Positions 22,827-34,871 are shown, numbered from the stretch's first letter. The stretch: 64,000 nucleotides of DNA from Trichuris trichiura (GCA_037903355.1 JBAJFE010000042.1:4166001-4230000); one strand, 5' to 3'. Program-made: numbers and translations. The notes: a model not told the origin generated them from the letters alone.

Positions 22827-25800
22827 ATGGCTGGAAGCGTAATAATATCTTCTCAGACCAAGTTGGTTGAAATATCTTTACTCTTTAGGAGAGGTGTAAG
22901 TTTCGTTGAAATGTTAGTACTGTGCAATCGTTGTTGTAAACACTCGCTGTTCCCTATATTTCAACTGTCGTTCGGTTTCTACCTAATCTTAACTGCATTT
23001 CAAAGTTGCAGTGTTATTCAAGTAAGAACGAGTGTTTCAATCGTTGATTTCTGCTGATAAGCTTAGTTTAGCAATCTGTCTTGCATTATATTTCCTCGCA
23101 GAATGTTACTGCTGGTGCAGTGGATAGTCATGCTGGTTATAACAGGTGAGCCAAGCCCGTAATATTGTTGTTTACGAAGTGCATTTTCAGCTTAGCAATT
23201 GTCTATGGAGTTTTAACGGCGTGTAATCTGTTCGCTTCTCCAATTGTTCTTCTGTTAACGGCAAAGTGGTCTATGGTGCTTGGAGCCATTACAAATGTGT
23301 AAGATCTCCTTCTTTACTTTCTCCAATCTTTTGTTATAAAACGGCCATACCGTAGCGTGCCTTCTTTAATAAAAACCTACTGGCCCGTTGCCAGACATCC
23401 TTTTTTATTTACTTTTTCGTGTCTTGCAGCGGCAGTTCCCCACCTGTTTGATTTTTACTTTTTAATCTACCTGTAACGTCAGGCTTAGCTACTCAATGAT
23501 GCAATTATTTGTAGTATATTCTTGTTATCTGAGGTTAATTTGTGCCGAGCTTTCCGCAACGAATCCCTTGTGCAAAGCGTAAAGGGGTTTGTATTAATAT
23601 ATAACCTGCTTATTCTGTGCAATACAATTCAAATCATCTTTGGGTTACTTATTACGCTTAACACTTCAGCGGTTCGAATTGCAAAGTTTACGTACGGCAT
23701 GACAGCAACAAGAAGCTTACACATGTTCAGTATAAAATTAGCCATCATAGAAAAGGAAAAGACGAATTTCTCTTTCTCCGAGAACTTGATGATTGCTTCG
23801 TTTCAGCCAGCTGAGAAATTTTTTAGTCCAGGGAATAAATGCGGCATTTTTGAAGTATGAGCGTATATGGAGAATGCATTTAAACGTTGAAGTGTATTTT
23901 CATCCTCTTCCCGTTTTACTTATAGGCAGTGTGCTAAAGCAGGTAAGCAAGCAGCGGAGCTCGAAGGGACAGCGATAGCTGACTATTAGAAAAACAATTC
24001 TGCCATGTACACGGCTTAAAGAGCTATACGGATAGAAAAAAGCCTGCAGGTCGAAGATAAGATTTTATAGCTGCACAGGCATAGAAAAACGCCGGCGTCT
24101 GTGCCATGTTCAGCAACAATGCAATAGTCTGGGTTAAAAAAATGACGTCATGCGTTACCCCGGACACATCGCATTGTATCGAATCCGCCGATAATGACGG
24201 GTTGACGGTGCTTGTTTTCTCGATGAAAGTGTTTCTCCAAATTGTTGCTTTTTAATACGAATAGTTCAGCAAAGAAACTTATCAGGCCACAGTTTTTATC
24301 ACTTTTTGGGCAATGGTGCTGGCATAGCTTTGTGGCTAATCGAATGTTAGAACTCGCTGGCATCTTTGTCGGAATAATGAAAGTCGAAATACCGAATACA
24401 TTAGGTCCTCGTTATTCACGTTCATGTTTGAGAGTATCCTGTATCGTGGTTAGTCCGGGAAAATGAGCGGCGCTTTTCTTATGAGATACTGGTGCAGATT
24501 GGAACATAACTTTGCAACTGTGCAGTCATGCAAAAAATATTAGAGTTGGTATCATGTTCTGCAGTGATGCGCCAGTGTCTCTGAAAAGATGACACCGTTG
24601 TTTTTTCGGACAAACTGCGCCAGAAGGAATTCACGAATAAGAAGACCGCGGATAACGAAGACCTACTGTATTCAGAATTTCACATATTCGAAAGTTTAAC
24701 TATTCAACATTTTCACCGTTCGGTATTCCGACTACTCGATATTTTGACTTCCAGTATTTCTCCCATTCTTGAACACGGGGTGCTTCGTAACGGGATTGTA
24801 TTTCATTTGTAAAGGTCTTTTACGGCCTTTCTCGTTTCTGTATTGGTATCTGTAATTAAACGAAACAATTGCTCTGTTAACGGATGGATGAGCGATTATT
24901 AGGAAAAATACAGAACGCAATGTATTCAGTAAGTTAAGAGCTCTTGCAACGCTCTAGTTCCGTCGTTAGTGAGTTGTAGGACCCCACCTACATTGCGTTT
25001 TGTATTTTTCCTAATAATCGCTCATCAATCCGTCGATAAAGCAGTTGTTTCGTTTAATTACAGAAACTAATACAAAAACGGGAAGAGCCGTGTAAAGTCT
25101 TCACGAATTTCTCCCATTCGAGATTTTGACTGTTCAGTATTATGACTGCCGATATTTCGAGTTTCAGTGCTTCGACGATTGTCTTCAGACTTTCGGTCTT
25201 ATGATTGCCACCTATTGAGGTTATTGAACAAGCTTGTCTTTCCATTCAAAAACACTACTGAACGGAAGTCCAGTTTTATGGATTGAGTAAAGTTTCTTGT
25301 CAAGCAACCGATGTTCCCAAACATGATGGTACTGGTAACTACAAGGCATGATGTCGAAGAAACGTGGCGTGCGTGCCCGTCGATTGTTTGCTCTTTTCAC
25401 TGTGTAATTGACTGAGTTACACCCCGCGCTGCAGCAGCTCAGCATCGCAAGAATATCGCGCAGAGTGTTGCTGGCATACGTAAAAGAATAAAATACCCAA
25501 TCCGAAGTGATTGTATGTTACCATCGAACTCATCGTAAAGTCGAATCCATCGTAAGTGGGGTTCCCGTTAGATATTCATCCACTAGCAGCTTAGCTGACT
25601 GATCCTGCAACTAACAGTAAGCGGGACACAAGCGAAAGTGTTACTTCCCTGCTTTGAACGCTGCACAAGCTAGCCAGCCACATTGCGTAAATCCTGCGTG
25701 TGAGTTTTGAGCCCCTGAATATTAATGCCCTTAGTGTACATATTCTCTGGTAAATTATCCGCATCCTTTCAAGTTCTACACATGATTTTTCTATGAAAGA

Positions 25801-28800
25801 TGCTTTAGCGATAGCGAATGGCTAATATACGAGAGTTGTTTGAAAAGTTCCCGAAAAAATTACATAATTTTATTTCTCAACGTATCTCCCGTCAACCTCT
25901 AGACACTTATGCCGACGGTGTCTCCACCTCCGCAGACGTTCCTTGTAGAATCCTGGGGGCTGCGTATTGCACCAAGTCGAGACGACGCGTTTCGCCTCGT
26001 CCATTGACTCGAACAACGGGCCTTTTAAATGTTTTTTTAACTTTGGGAAGAGGAAAAAGTCTGACGGGGCAAGATCTGGATTGTAGGGCGGGTGTAGAAT
26101 GACTTCCCACTGAAACTCACGAAGAGCAGTCCTTACAGTCCTTGACGAATAAGCCGGGGCGTTATTGTGATGGAAAAGGACACCAAAGTGCAACTTTCTA
26201 CGACGCTTTCTTGCCAGTGCGACCTTTAATTTTTGCAGAACTACTTTGTAAAATAACTTGCCGTGGCTGTTCGCTCTTCTTCGAGGAGGTCAGTCGGAAT
26301 TACTCCGTCTGAATTCCAGAATATGGTCGTCATAACCTTTCCAGCCGACCGCTCCACTTTGAACTTGACTGGTGCTGCTGACTCCCTCGATTACCACTGC
26401 TTGGATTGGATCTTATAGTTAGGGTCGTATTGGTTGATCCACGTTTCATCTCCCGTGACGATGCGGTTAAAAAGCCGGTCTAATTTGGTTCAGTTTTCGT
26501 TGAAAGCTCTCGAGAAAGGTTAATGCATCGAAGCAGCTGTTGTTCGCGCAACGCTTTCGGGACCCTCCGAGCTGAAAGCTTCCTCAGACCAAGAGTTTCA
26601 TGCAGTATTCCAAATGTTGGATGAAGGTAGATCCTAGCCATTCTAACAATCGTCTTGACGGTAATTCTGCGGTCTCCTTCCACTAGGTTCTGGACAAGGA
26701 CCACGGTTCTTTCGTTCGTTGCGTTTGCTGGTCTTCTCGCTCTCCAGTCGTCTACGGTAGCCTCCTTGAAACGCCTTATCCACTCGTAGACAACCGATTT
26801 AGATGGTGTATTGCTTCCGTAAACCTCCTGCAAAGGCTGAATAATCCTCCTTTGCCGCCAGCCAAGCTTGGATAGAAGTTTAATGTTAGCTTTGACCTCA
26901 AACGAAGATTTTCAGTATCACAAGAAAAACTATTACTTTAGGAGCGGATAGTGCCACAATGGCACAACGTCGACTAAGGCTACCTCTCCGTACAAATCCG
27001 AAGATAACGCGTATAAGATTAAACATGTTTTCGCACATTGATTGGCGTCCTGTCAGACACTGCATCGTCTTTCCGGGAACTTTCCGCACTTCCTCGTACC
27101 TTTGTTCATTAACTTTAGAAAGACAATGTGCATGCATATGGTTTGGCCATGTTCATGAATGCAAAGTAATAAAGTGGTTTAAGATAGGAACGAAATTTTA
27201 AACGGCAGTACAGACTTTCATGCAGCAAGAACGAATACATTGTGCAAAAATCACAACTGCTCTATATGAACATTTATTTACGACTATTCAGTCATTTTGT
27301 GTAGTATCCTTTGTGTGGGCTGCCAGTTTAATATATCTGTCGTAGGCGATCTGCGTATAAACCGTAACCCAGTGTTGGGACAGTAAACGTGTTATTCGAC
27401 CGAATGCAGAATATTTCGTACTTTCTATTATCGCATTCTCGAGCATTGTTCTCAGAACGAAAAGCTACAAGTGTACAAGAGCCTGTGCTTCGGATAAAGA
27501 GTTGAAAACGAACTAGTCGAAACTGTAAGACGAAGTTAACATGGAGTGGAAAGTCAATTTAAACGAAGGTTGGAATGCAGTGTGAATTAATTGTTTTGCA
27601 GAAGTATATTAATACAGTAGAACCTCCATAAATTGACCACCCAAGGGACCAGGGAAAACTGGTCAACGTAGGAGGCTGTGGGTATATTATATTATTAACG
27701 TGAGGACCAACCAAGTGGTCAAAATTCGGCCAGCTTAGGGAGGTGGTCGACATAGAGAGGTGGTCAACTTCGGAGGTTCTACTGTATTAAAATTCATTTT
27801 TGTTATATGAGAAATCCCTGCAGTCGCGTGCGTGGGGTTGACTTTTGGGGTCTAGTATGTTTCGCGGGCGCCGGAAGTGTAGCCGGCTTCTTCAAAGCGT
27901 TATCTGCGAATCTACGGCGTAATAAATGGTTGTTATCGGCGCAACAGGACGGACGTTATCGTCAGGTTTAGTGAACGCATGGAATTTAGCAGATGCGTAT
28001 GCATTGAAGTTACGGGAAACACAGTGGGGCCTGCAGGTGTTCAAGCTGAAACGTCGTGTTGGAATTCGTGAAAAACATCGCAGGTCAACTGTCTGAGCTG
28101 AGGCGTGCCTTGGTAGACAGGGTAAATCTCATTCTGCCTTATGCCTGTCCCGGGATCTAGCGACAACTTCCCATCGACAAGTGGAGGCACCGTAAGGAGG
28201 CACTGACAGCTTCTGCTTGATTAGGTACACCCGAGTGAACCCGTCGGATGCGCCTCCAGCGAAATCGACGCGCAGCCTTCGTCATGGTGAGCGCCTGCGT
28301 TAGCAGTACGTATGCATTTTCTCTTTTTGCGTTACTCATTGCTCGCTTGTTCAGTGATCGCTAAATAACCTTACTTTGCGCTATGCTTCTTGTCGTTTGC
28401 GCCACGGTCAAAACTGCAAAACCCAACAGCAGCAACGAACACGCGTCATGTTAAGGTTTAGGCTTAGGCTTAGGCTTAGGCTTAGGCAGGACAGGATCGC
28501 CGGCAGGGTTATAGGACGCACTTGGAAACAATTACCAGAACGGCCAACTGTTTCCAGATGTGCAGCGTTCCTTCGCTGATACGCATCGGTCGCGTGTGTA
28601 CACAGTGAACAATAGCTTAGGTCACCCATTGTTCAGGTGACGTAGTTATGATCACGTGACCGGCTTTGAAGTTGCCGCCTCTACTTCTGGCGCCCGCGAA
28701 ACATACAAGACCCGAATTTTGTTCCTAAAGTGTATGGCCTCAATTTGTTGAGAAGCGCTGTAGTCATTTCCTGTTTCCTCATTCCCATGTTTTATAGGTT

Positions 28801-30630
28801 ATACCTGGCGTCGTTCTTGTATATTCGAAACGAGGTTCTGTACACAGCATCTGCGGTGCTTGGTTTTGGCTCTTCATGTAATAGTTCTTCGTTTCAAAAC
28901 GCGTAACTAATATTCTAAAATTCTTGTGCTTTAAGTGCTTTGGGTTGGTCAAGGTAATTACATTACCTTGGTTTCTAACAAAGCAAGCGTTGGACGAAAT
29001 GGTGCTATTGTTTGGGCCATATTCCAGTTCAGGTAACACACCAAAGTTGCGCGCTATTCATTATTCTTTGTATTTACCTGGAAATATTTGAAGCTTGCCA
29101 ACTGGAGGTATTTTCCTGTACTCTCAATTTGTGAATAGCAGTGGCGATATAGACCTAAACTCGGTTAGAATTATCTTCATTGCCTTCACTTGTATGTCTG
29201 CTATGGGTGCGCTGATTCTTGCACTTCTGAAGCCGGTGAGAGGTGAAAATGTCGCTGAGAGCTTGCTGGAAAGTGCCAGCGAGCAGGAATTTCCTTCAGT
29301 CGGAAATGTGGCCGTAACAACGGTTAGGTCAAGGATATCAGTTTTTAACGAAGCGAGTAAGCCGATTTTTGTTTTAATTGTTAATGACTTCGAATTTTTC
29401 AATTTGTTCTAGAGGAAACGCTAAAGATGTTGAAACATTCGAAAATGCTTTTGCTATGTGTCGTGTTCTTTTATTCTGGCATGTTGCTGACCTTTTGGTC
29501 TGGTGTTTACGGTACATGTATCAGCTTTACTAGCCAATTTACGACGCCAAACAAACTGTTGCTCGCATGGAATGTTGTGTTTGTTGGTATCGGTGAAACC
29601 TCAGGTGCAAGTTTATTTTTCAGTGCAATTTCATGATTTAATTTGTTTTAAAGGCGCCTTTGTTGTAAGCATGCTAAGCAAACAGATAGAAAGCTACGGC
29701 CGTCCTGCGGTGGTCATCTTCGGTGCTTTCCTCAATGTGGTTGCTTTTTTCCTTATTTTTCTGATGCTTCCAAGCGCTTCTCCATTGGCACCAACTGACG
29801 ATTTTAGCTATCTACTGCCCAGGTTGGTTTCCAGTTGAAGCGTGATGATCTCTTAACTGTTTGGACATATTTAAGTGATTATGTGGCACTCTTTTGCAGC
29901 GTGCTACTCGGCTTTGGTGACAGTTGTTGGAACACACAGGTAGCGTTAATATTATTCTGCTGGGGCAGTTTATTACTTTAAGAACTTAAATGAGCTATGG
30001 GTTTTTTATTCCTTTTTTGCGGTGAGGAAACCTCTTCTCAGGACAACATTTAATGTCAAAAAAATCTTCCGCAAGCTTCTCGGGTCTAACCATGATCCAT
30101 CATCAGCGCAAGATTATCATTCGCCGGCTCATATCATAGGGTTTGCGGGTTTACCAACCTGACCAACTTTGACTGGGACATCAGCTGTTATTTCTAATCT
30201 CTCTAATCTCCCGCCTCGTCACTCAGGGGATGGAACGAGCGTCCACTCGACCGATCACAGGAGTGGCATTACAACAAGACGAAAGCTTTTTTTTTGCACA
30301 TTAAACGTTTTACTGAGAACGTGTTCCTTCAACGCAAGGAAGAAAGTAAGAAGGAATTGAATCAGTACCTGTTACAAATGGGGGACTGAAAATTAAATGA
30401 GCTATATAATGCTGAAGATGCAGTTGCGATTAGGCTTTTCACGAATTAGTGTATATGTTATATTCTCCTTTGCCTTCAGTTATTGAATATCCTGTGGCTT
30501 TTAAAGATTCAGTTACAAGTTGAGCTGCAAAAAGTTCACAGGCACAGGAAAGAGTGCGAAGAAGTCGTAATGTCTGAATGCGCAAATGTCATCGTAGCCC
30601 TTTGTTGGGCCTGCGTAGCATCTTTGCTAT
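22827..30630 (+). CDS. UNC93/MFSD11-like major-facilitator protein (3' end unresolved)
   Basis: Supported exons: 22827-23021, 23102-23145, 23191-23298, 28798-28877, 28936-29032, 29094-29356, 29413-29604, 29654-29822 and 29900-29939, all phase-compatible. The product reads FQLSFGFYLILTAFQSCSVI, HAGYNSLAIVYGVLTACNLF and WSMVLGAITNVLYLASFLY. Then come VLGFGSSLLWVGQGNYITLV, NGAIVWAIFQF, FLYSQFVNSSGD, FYSGMLLTFWSGVYGTCI, GRPAVVIFGAF and LLGFGDSCWNTQ. These are the landmarks of the UNC93-like/MFSD11 family in order. The substrate is unknown; C. elegans UNC-93 is a potassium-channel regulator. Intron 3 is 5,499 bp and full of transposons. After 29939 the expected last helices are not found. A frame after a good acceptor near 30480 (LLNILWLLKIQLQVELQ, stop near 30630) may be the final exon. 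The start ATG is a choice, and upstream exons are possible. Confidence 0.82.
24829..25083. repeat. Long hairpin (foldback element C)
   Basis: Arms of about 95 bp (24829-24923 and 24988-25083) are inverted copies, roughly 87% identical by eye, around a 64-nt loop. Shared wording includes TAATTAAACGAAACAA, GATGAGCGATTATTAGG and AACGCAATGTA. The AACGGATGGATGAGC module is shared with the hairpin at 37668-37873. Confidence 0.88.
25830..27096 (-). mobile_element. mariner transposon, inactive
   Basis: Termini CGAGAGTTGTTTGAAAAGTT and, inverted, CGAGGAAGTGCGGAAAGTT are flanked by TA. At 1,267 bp it is the length of a typical mariner. The minus-strand transposase shows the N-terminal helix-turn-helix (SVVYEWIRRFKEA, LVEGDRRITVKTI), then VTGDETWINQYDP, HHNNAPAYSSRTV and HPPYNPDLAPSDFFLFPKLK. 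It ends in RHKCLEVDGRYVEK. The D34D catalytic set is broken because the second aspartate is asparagine (HHNN instead of HHDN). A frameshift near 26480 and a stop after SKQW add to the damage. Confidence 0.93.
25870..26890 (-). pseudogene. mariner transposase pseudogene
   Basis: The coding relic of the element above. The C-terminal part lies at 25870-26193. The middle, with GDETW at about 26450, is read through a TAA. The N-terminal part is at 26480-26890. First and third catalytic aspartates are visible; the second is replaced. Confidence 0.9.
27615..27784 (+). mobile_element. TA-flanked MITE, 170 bp
   Basis: It starts CAGTAGAACCTCCATAAATT, ends GGAGGTTCTACTG and is flanked by TA. Internal GACCACCC and GGTGGTCAA blocks are mutually complementary, so the whole element can fold. 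It has the same length as the copy at 60974-61143. Termini resemble Tc1/mariner-pogo (Tigger) families. Confidence 0.9.
27848..28713 (+). mobile_element. TIR element carrying the TTAGGC repeat
   Basis: GGGTCTAGTATGTTTCGCGG followed by GCGCCGGAAGT at the left is mirrored at 28670-28713 (CTTCTGGCGCCCGCG, AAACATACAAGACCC). The ends may be flanked by TTTTG. Inside lies the dispersed repeat also found at 8970-9295. No transposase. Confidence 0.65.
28458..28487 (+). repeat. Interstitial telomere-type repeat, (TTAGGC) x5
   Basis: Five perfect TTAGGC hexamers, the nematode telomere unit, embedded in a dispersed repeat rather than at a chromosome end. Confidence 0.95.
30170..30360 (+). mobile_element. 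Possible LINE ORF2 start (endonuclease N-terminus)
   Basis: A frame reading HRSGITTRRKLFFCTLNVLL resembles the TLNVRTL opening of apurinic endonuclease domains in non-LTR retrotransposons. It is short and unsupported further downstream. It lies between the last confident transporter exon and the putative final exon. Confidence 0.3.
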
Positions 30631-31464
30631 AACTCACTATTAGGTTAGGCTGCTTTTTATTGTATTGCACGTCTGTGCAACCGCGAATGTGTCGAGTTAC
30701 AGAGCTTCATTCCACCAAATGACCATTTCCTCAGGTAGTTGTAACTTTTTTAAGACATCCCAATCGTTGAGAAATAGGGGGTACGTCAGGACGGAAATAT
30801 CGGTTATGGACTTTTCTGAGAGTGAACCATTGGTTCTTAAAGCGACGGGAAGTATGAAGGAGAACGATCGTGAGACGCAGTGGAAAAGCTTTAGTGTAGC
30901 AGGGCACGCTGGCCTACTAACGAAGCAGAAGGAGCCGCAGAGGCTTCAGACGAAAGACGCAACTGAGCAAAGAGCAGGGGATAGGACTTGTTTCAACCGG
31001 CCGACTGTAGTCATCAGATGGCGCTAGAGAAATCCAAGGTGGTAAGGGGGAAGAGTGGCAGAAGGCGCTTGATGAAAACAGGTAAAGAATTGCTTTAAGA
31101 AAACGTAGTTTCTTTTGGTAACAGCATTAGTATCGTGACATACTTCAGTATTAATCTTGTTGCCAAAAGAAACCACGTTTTATCCTATTGATCCAGCGAA
31201 GTCGATGCGACGAATTGCTTATTGCGAAGAAATCACGTAGCTTTCAGATTCGACTTCGTCCCACCTTAAGAGTATCACAAAGGAGGGTTGCGATGGTGTT
31301 ACAACGTCTAATGTGCGAATTGGTAAGCCCGGTACATTGACCTCTGTTCAGAGTAGCTTGCCATGGGGTCTGCTTTTATGTGTTGGAGCCTGTGTCCTAC
31401 CCAACGAGCTACCGTATCTAGCCTAACTCACTGTCTCACTAGTCATCGTAAATCAATCGCCTTA
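30631..31464. other. No gene seen
   Basis: A small imperfect inverted repeat (AAAACGTAGTTTCTTTTGG against CCAAAAGAAACCACGTTTT, about 31103-31180) is the only structure. The 120-codon frame at 30665-31027 has no recognisable domain. Confidence 0.4.
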
Positions 31465-33305
31465 CCGTGTTTCCCCTACTATAAGGCCGGGTCTTGTATT
31501 TATTTTTCTTTCAAAAAACATGGCAGGGCTTATTTTCCGGAGAGTTGTATTATGATTTCAAGTACTGCACTCTATGTGTGTTCGTTTATTTATGTGTAGA
31601 AGCCCTAGGAAGCGGAAACGTAAAAGATGAAAAATATCCAAACACCTAGAAAAAGAACCGTAAATGTAAGGCAAGAAAAATGTGCAAATACCTACGTTTA
31701 TTTGAACACAGTCATGTCATCATTTTCTGGGACGTCTTCATATATCTCTGAATTCTGAATTCCAGCCCGAATTTCATGCGACTCCAATTCTTGCAGGACC
31801 ATTGAGCCTAGCCTCTCATGTCTCGCAATAAAGCTCTCCTTGAACAAGCATTTCTTGTCCAAGTAGCCTGCTCGTAGAGCATTGGCAACACAGCTAGCTG
31901 TCAGTGACTTTGTCCCATAAGTTCTTCATTCAAGTCGCAACGTCTTGCAACCTAGGCCTCAGAAAGTTTCCACGCTGATTTCTCTCCAGTTTGTTTTCAA
32001 TGTAGTTATTGATTTCACTGCGCAAATTGTTTTTGAATGGTTTGTTTATTCCAATATCAAGAGTCTGGAGGTAGGCAGTCATTCCTGCAGGAATCATTAC
32101 CTGATCTATTCTTCTTTTTGAAAGAAAGTTCTTCATCTGTTTAGAGCAGTGAATGCTGGCTGAATCCCAGATTATCAACCCTCTTTGGCCACCTCGCAAA
32201 ATAAGTGGCAGCATTAAATCGACCCATTTCATTATAGCTGATTGTGTGCACCAGGCTTTTTCGGTTTGAAGAACATAAATACCTGAAACACGCTCAATTT
32301 CGTTTTTCTTTCCCTTTGTATTGATTGGAGAAGGGATTTCCTTTCCGTCCAAACGAAGTGCCGAAATGCAGGTGACGCGACCACTTTCATAACCAGTAGA
32401 AGGAATGTAGATTAACGAGGCTCCCATACGGTCAATTGTTGTTTGAAATCCTTGGCGCATAAACATTGCAGTTTCATCCATAGCAATCATGTGGGACAGT
32501 TGGTATTTAGAAAAATCGATTCTGTCAACAAAGGACTTGGATGCAAATGCACGTTTAATAACTTCATTATCTTCAAGCTTGAACAATGTTGTCGATCTCT
32601 TTAGTGACAGTTCATGTCGCTGAAAGAAGCAATCTAGCCAGTGCTGTGACACTTTGAACTTTTCTGCGGATATCTTTAAGTGTGATGCCATTGCAAGGGC
32701 AAATGCCTGAACGTCAGATCTGCGCACAATGAAAGCCTGTGCTTTCCTGTCAGCAATCCATTCACAAATCATGTCCTCAAACTCAGGAAATAACGGTTGC
32801 CGACCTGATACACGCGCTTCTTTGCATTTCCCTCGTCCATCTCTTCCAGTTTAACGTACTGTGCTTGCCATTTTTGAACCATTCAAAGATCGAGCATTTT
32901 CTCTTTGCACAAAGCCATCAGATTTCTTGCCCTGGGAGTCTTCCACGATAGCTTGTACTCGACACGATGACTCTTTCTTTTTGCAGGCATCTTGCCTGAG
33001 AGTAAAATTATTATTTTTTTTGCAAACAAAATTGCACTTTTGCACCTGTTGCACACAAAATTGCAACAATTACTAAGAGAACTCGTTCGGATGGACTGCA
33101 TCAGAGATCAGTACAAATGCACATGTGCCCAGTCAGTTTACTCGTAAACTCTCCAGTACAGTAATTTAACCATAGGTAAGCTGTATATTTTAAGATACGA
33201 TACGCCCTTCGCATTTTCCAACAGGCTTGGTAAATATGCCTCTCTGGCGGGCGATCACAACTGGGGCTTGTTTTCAAGAGCGGTCTTATTATAGGGAAAA
33301 CACGG
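31465..33305 (-). mobile_element. pogo-type transposon
   Basis: Left end CCGTGTTTCCCCTACTATAA and right end, inverted, CCGTGTTTTCCCTATAATAA form imperfect terminal repeats around a pogo/jerky-like transposase on the minus strand. Flanking TTA and CTTTA are compatible with TA target use, but the exact duplication is unclear. Confidence 0.8.
31930..32990 (-). pseudogene. pogo-family transposase, nearly intact
   Basis: The N-terminal MPAKRKSHRVEYKLSWKTP is followed by an in-frame TGA (after KEKMLDL). A one-base frame change then precedes SGRQPLFPEFEDMICEW, and a 280-codon open frame covers the rest. It holds the CENP-B-type second helix-turn-helix (VSQHWLDCFFQRHELSLKRS) and the DDD core IAMDETAMFM, IIWDSASIHCSKQM and YLQTLDIGINKPFKN. 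All three acidic residues are present. Two lesions therefore separate it from a full frame. Confidence 0.88.
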
Positions 33306-33922
33306 CTTTAGTGATAACTTAATAATAATTCAGGTGTTCAGGTGATTGAGTCAAGGGATTGTCGCTGCGCTTCTAATTCCACAGGATGGGAAACTCTCTT
33401 AGGTGTCTTAATTCATTGAAATGAACCAGAATGAATTGAATTGGAATGAACTGTGTTGCCATACAGAATGGAACTTCCTCCGTTGCTGTAGCGTCATAAG
33501 GGACTGTACTGTAGTTGTGCTCAATTCAGGTTGTTTCTATCCTTTGCTTTCTCTGTTTGCGTGAAATAAATTGTCGGTATGTGAGCATTGTTTGCCGTAT
33601 GTACTTGGCAATAAATTGAAAGCCTAAATGTTTCATCATAACCGAAGAACAAATTGATGGAAAACGTGTTCCATGTGATTTTGCAATAAAGTTTAAATGA
33701 TCAAATAGAACTTGTGAGATAGACCGTCGTTAACAAGACGAAGGACTATAAATGAAACATTTCGATACCGTATATTACGGCGTATAAGAGCTTCCCCTAC
33801 CTAAGTAAAGCGTGGTAATGATTGGCACAGTGTCGGCGATGCTGATTGCTCAAGTTTAGATCAATTCTGATTGGTCAGCTTTCTGTAATTGCTAATCATG
33901 GGACAGACTAGATTAAGACTGA

Positions 33923-33924
<2 letters not shown>
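33306..33924. other. No gene seen
   Basis: Intergenic. GAATTGAATTGGAATGAA-like wording at 33415-33460 is a weak local repeat. Confidence 0.4.

Positions 33925-33953
<29 letters not shown>
33925..33953. repeat. (TA)n microsatellite
   Basis: About 14 TA units immediately abut the left end of the next MITE, which uses TA as target. Confidence 0.95.
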
Positions 33954-33956
<3 letters not shown>

Positions 33957-34102
33957 TTGAACCTCCTAAGTTGACCACCCAACAGACTATATATACATAC
34001 GTGCATACCACAGATACTTGGGAATATATATGTACATATTAGATTCCCTGGTATCTGGGGTCACTCTTGGAACGTCCTTCCGCGGACACGGTGATTCTAC
34101 TG
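33954..34102 (+). mobile_element. Decayed TA-flanked MITE
   Basis: It starts CAGTTGAACCTCCTAAGTTG, continues ACCACCCAACAGACT and ends GATTCTACTG, TA at both sides. The centre is unlike the other copies. Confidence 0.7.
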
Positions 34103-34871
34103 TATAGGTATGTACATTCCAAAATCGGTTAAAATCTGAAACCATGGGAACCTCTGGTGCTAAGCAATTTAAAAAATTGATTGCATAATGCACTTCCATC
34201 CTCAACGGCTAGTTTCCGCAAGAAAGAATGAAATAGAATGGGATTATATGGAGCCGTTAAGTGAAAATACGCTTTTGGGCGTCTACTTGTTTACTTAGAT
34301 TGCAGTCTTTGTGGCTTTATTTTCGTGGTCAACTTGAACGAACAAATTCCTCGGTAGTACTTTTTTTATGTGAATTTTATTGTTGTTACTTGTACTATGC
34401 TTGAAATTATGTTAAGATTTACGCCACCCTGGGTAAAAGGTACGCTGAAGAAAGTGCTCGTGTTTTTTCTCTTTTCAAGCTTGTCCAAGTGAGTGTAGCA
34501 TTTTAGTATTAACTGTTTTACGAGCGTTTCATTTTCAGTCTCTTGCAGCCGCTGTGACATTCTGTTATAGCAGTCATATTGTGCTACATTGGCAATTGGC
34601 TGCGCTAGCTCTTTCTTGTCTTGTCGCTTCGATGGCTTATGCAAAGTTTGAAAATTACGGAGTAGAAATGGATGCTCATGCAAAGCCGATATGAGATGAA
34701 CAATTTCTACATCGCTGTCATTTGCTTAACTTTTCCCTTTAAACTTAAAAGGATTTTGTAAATGTATTTCCATTATTTGTTTTGTTGCTTCCGTCCAAAC
34801 GCTTTGTCAGCGTGAACTGTTTTGCTTATGACTGCATGCTGTTTCTTGTCACCTTCTTTACAGATATCAAA
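34103..34871. other. No gene seen; upstream of TOM22
   Basis: No domain or element recognised. It presumably contains the TOM22 promoter and 5' UTR. Confidence 0.45.

Noticed and set aside
23660..23700. GGTTCGAAT, a possible tRNA B-box
   Set aside because: No matching A-box or cloverleaf upstream. I found no tRNA gene by eye anywhere in the window.
23522..23860. 112-codon frame in the transporter intron
   Set aside because: No domain, no fitting splice phases (flanking exons already join 23298 to 28798), and no ATG-supported homology.
30665..31027. 120-codon plus-strand frame
   Set aside because: Low-complexity charged sequence with no recognisable family; not needed by the transporter model.
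31098..31184. Imperfect 25-bp inverted repeat
   Set aside because: Too short and imperfect to call an element; no target duplication found.
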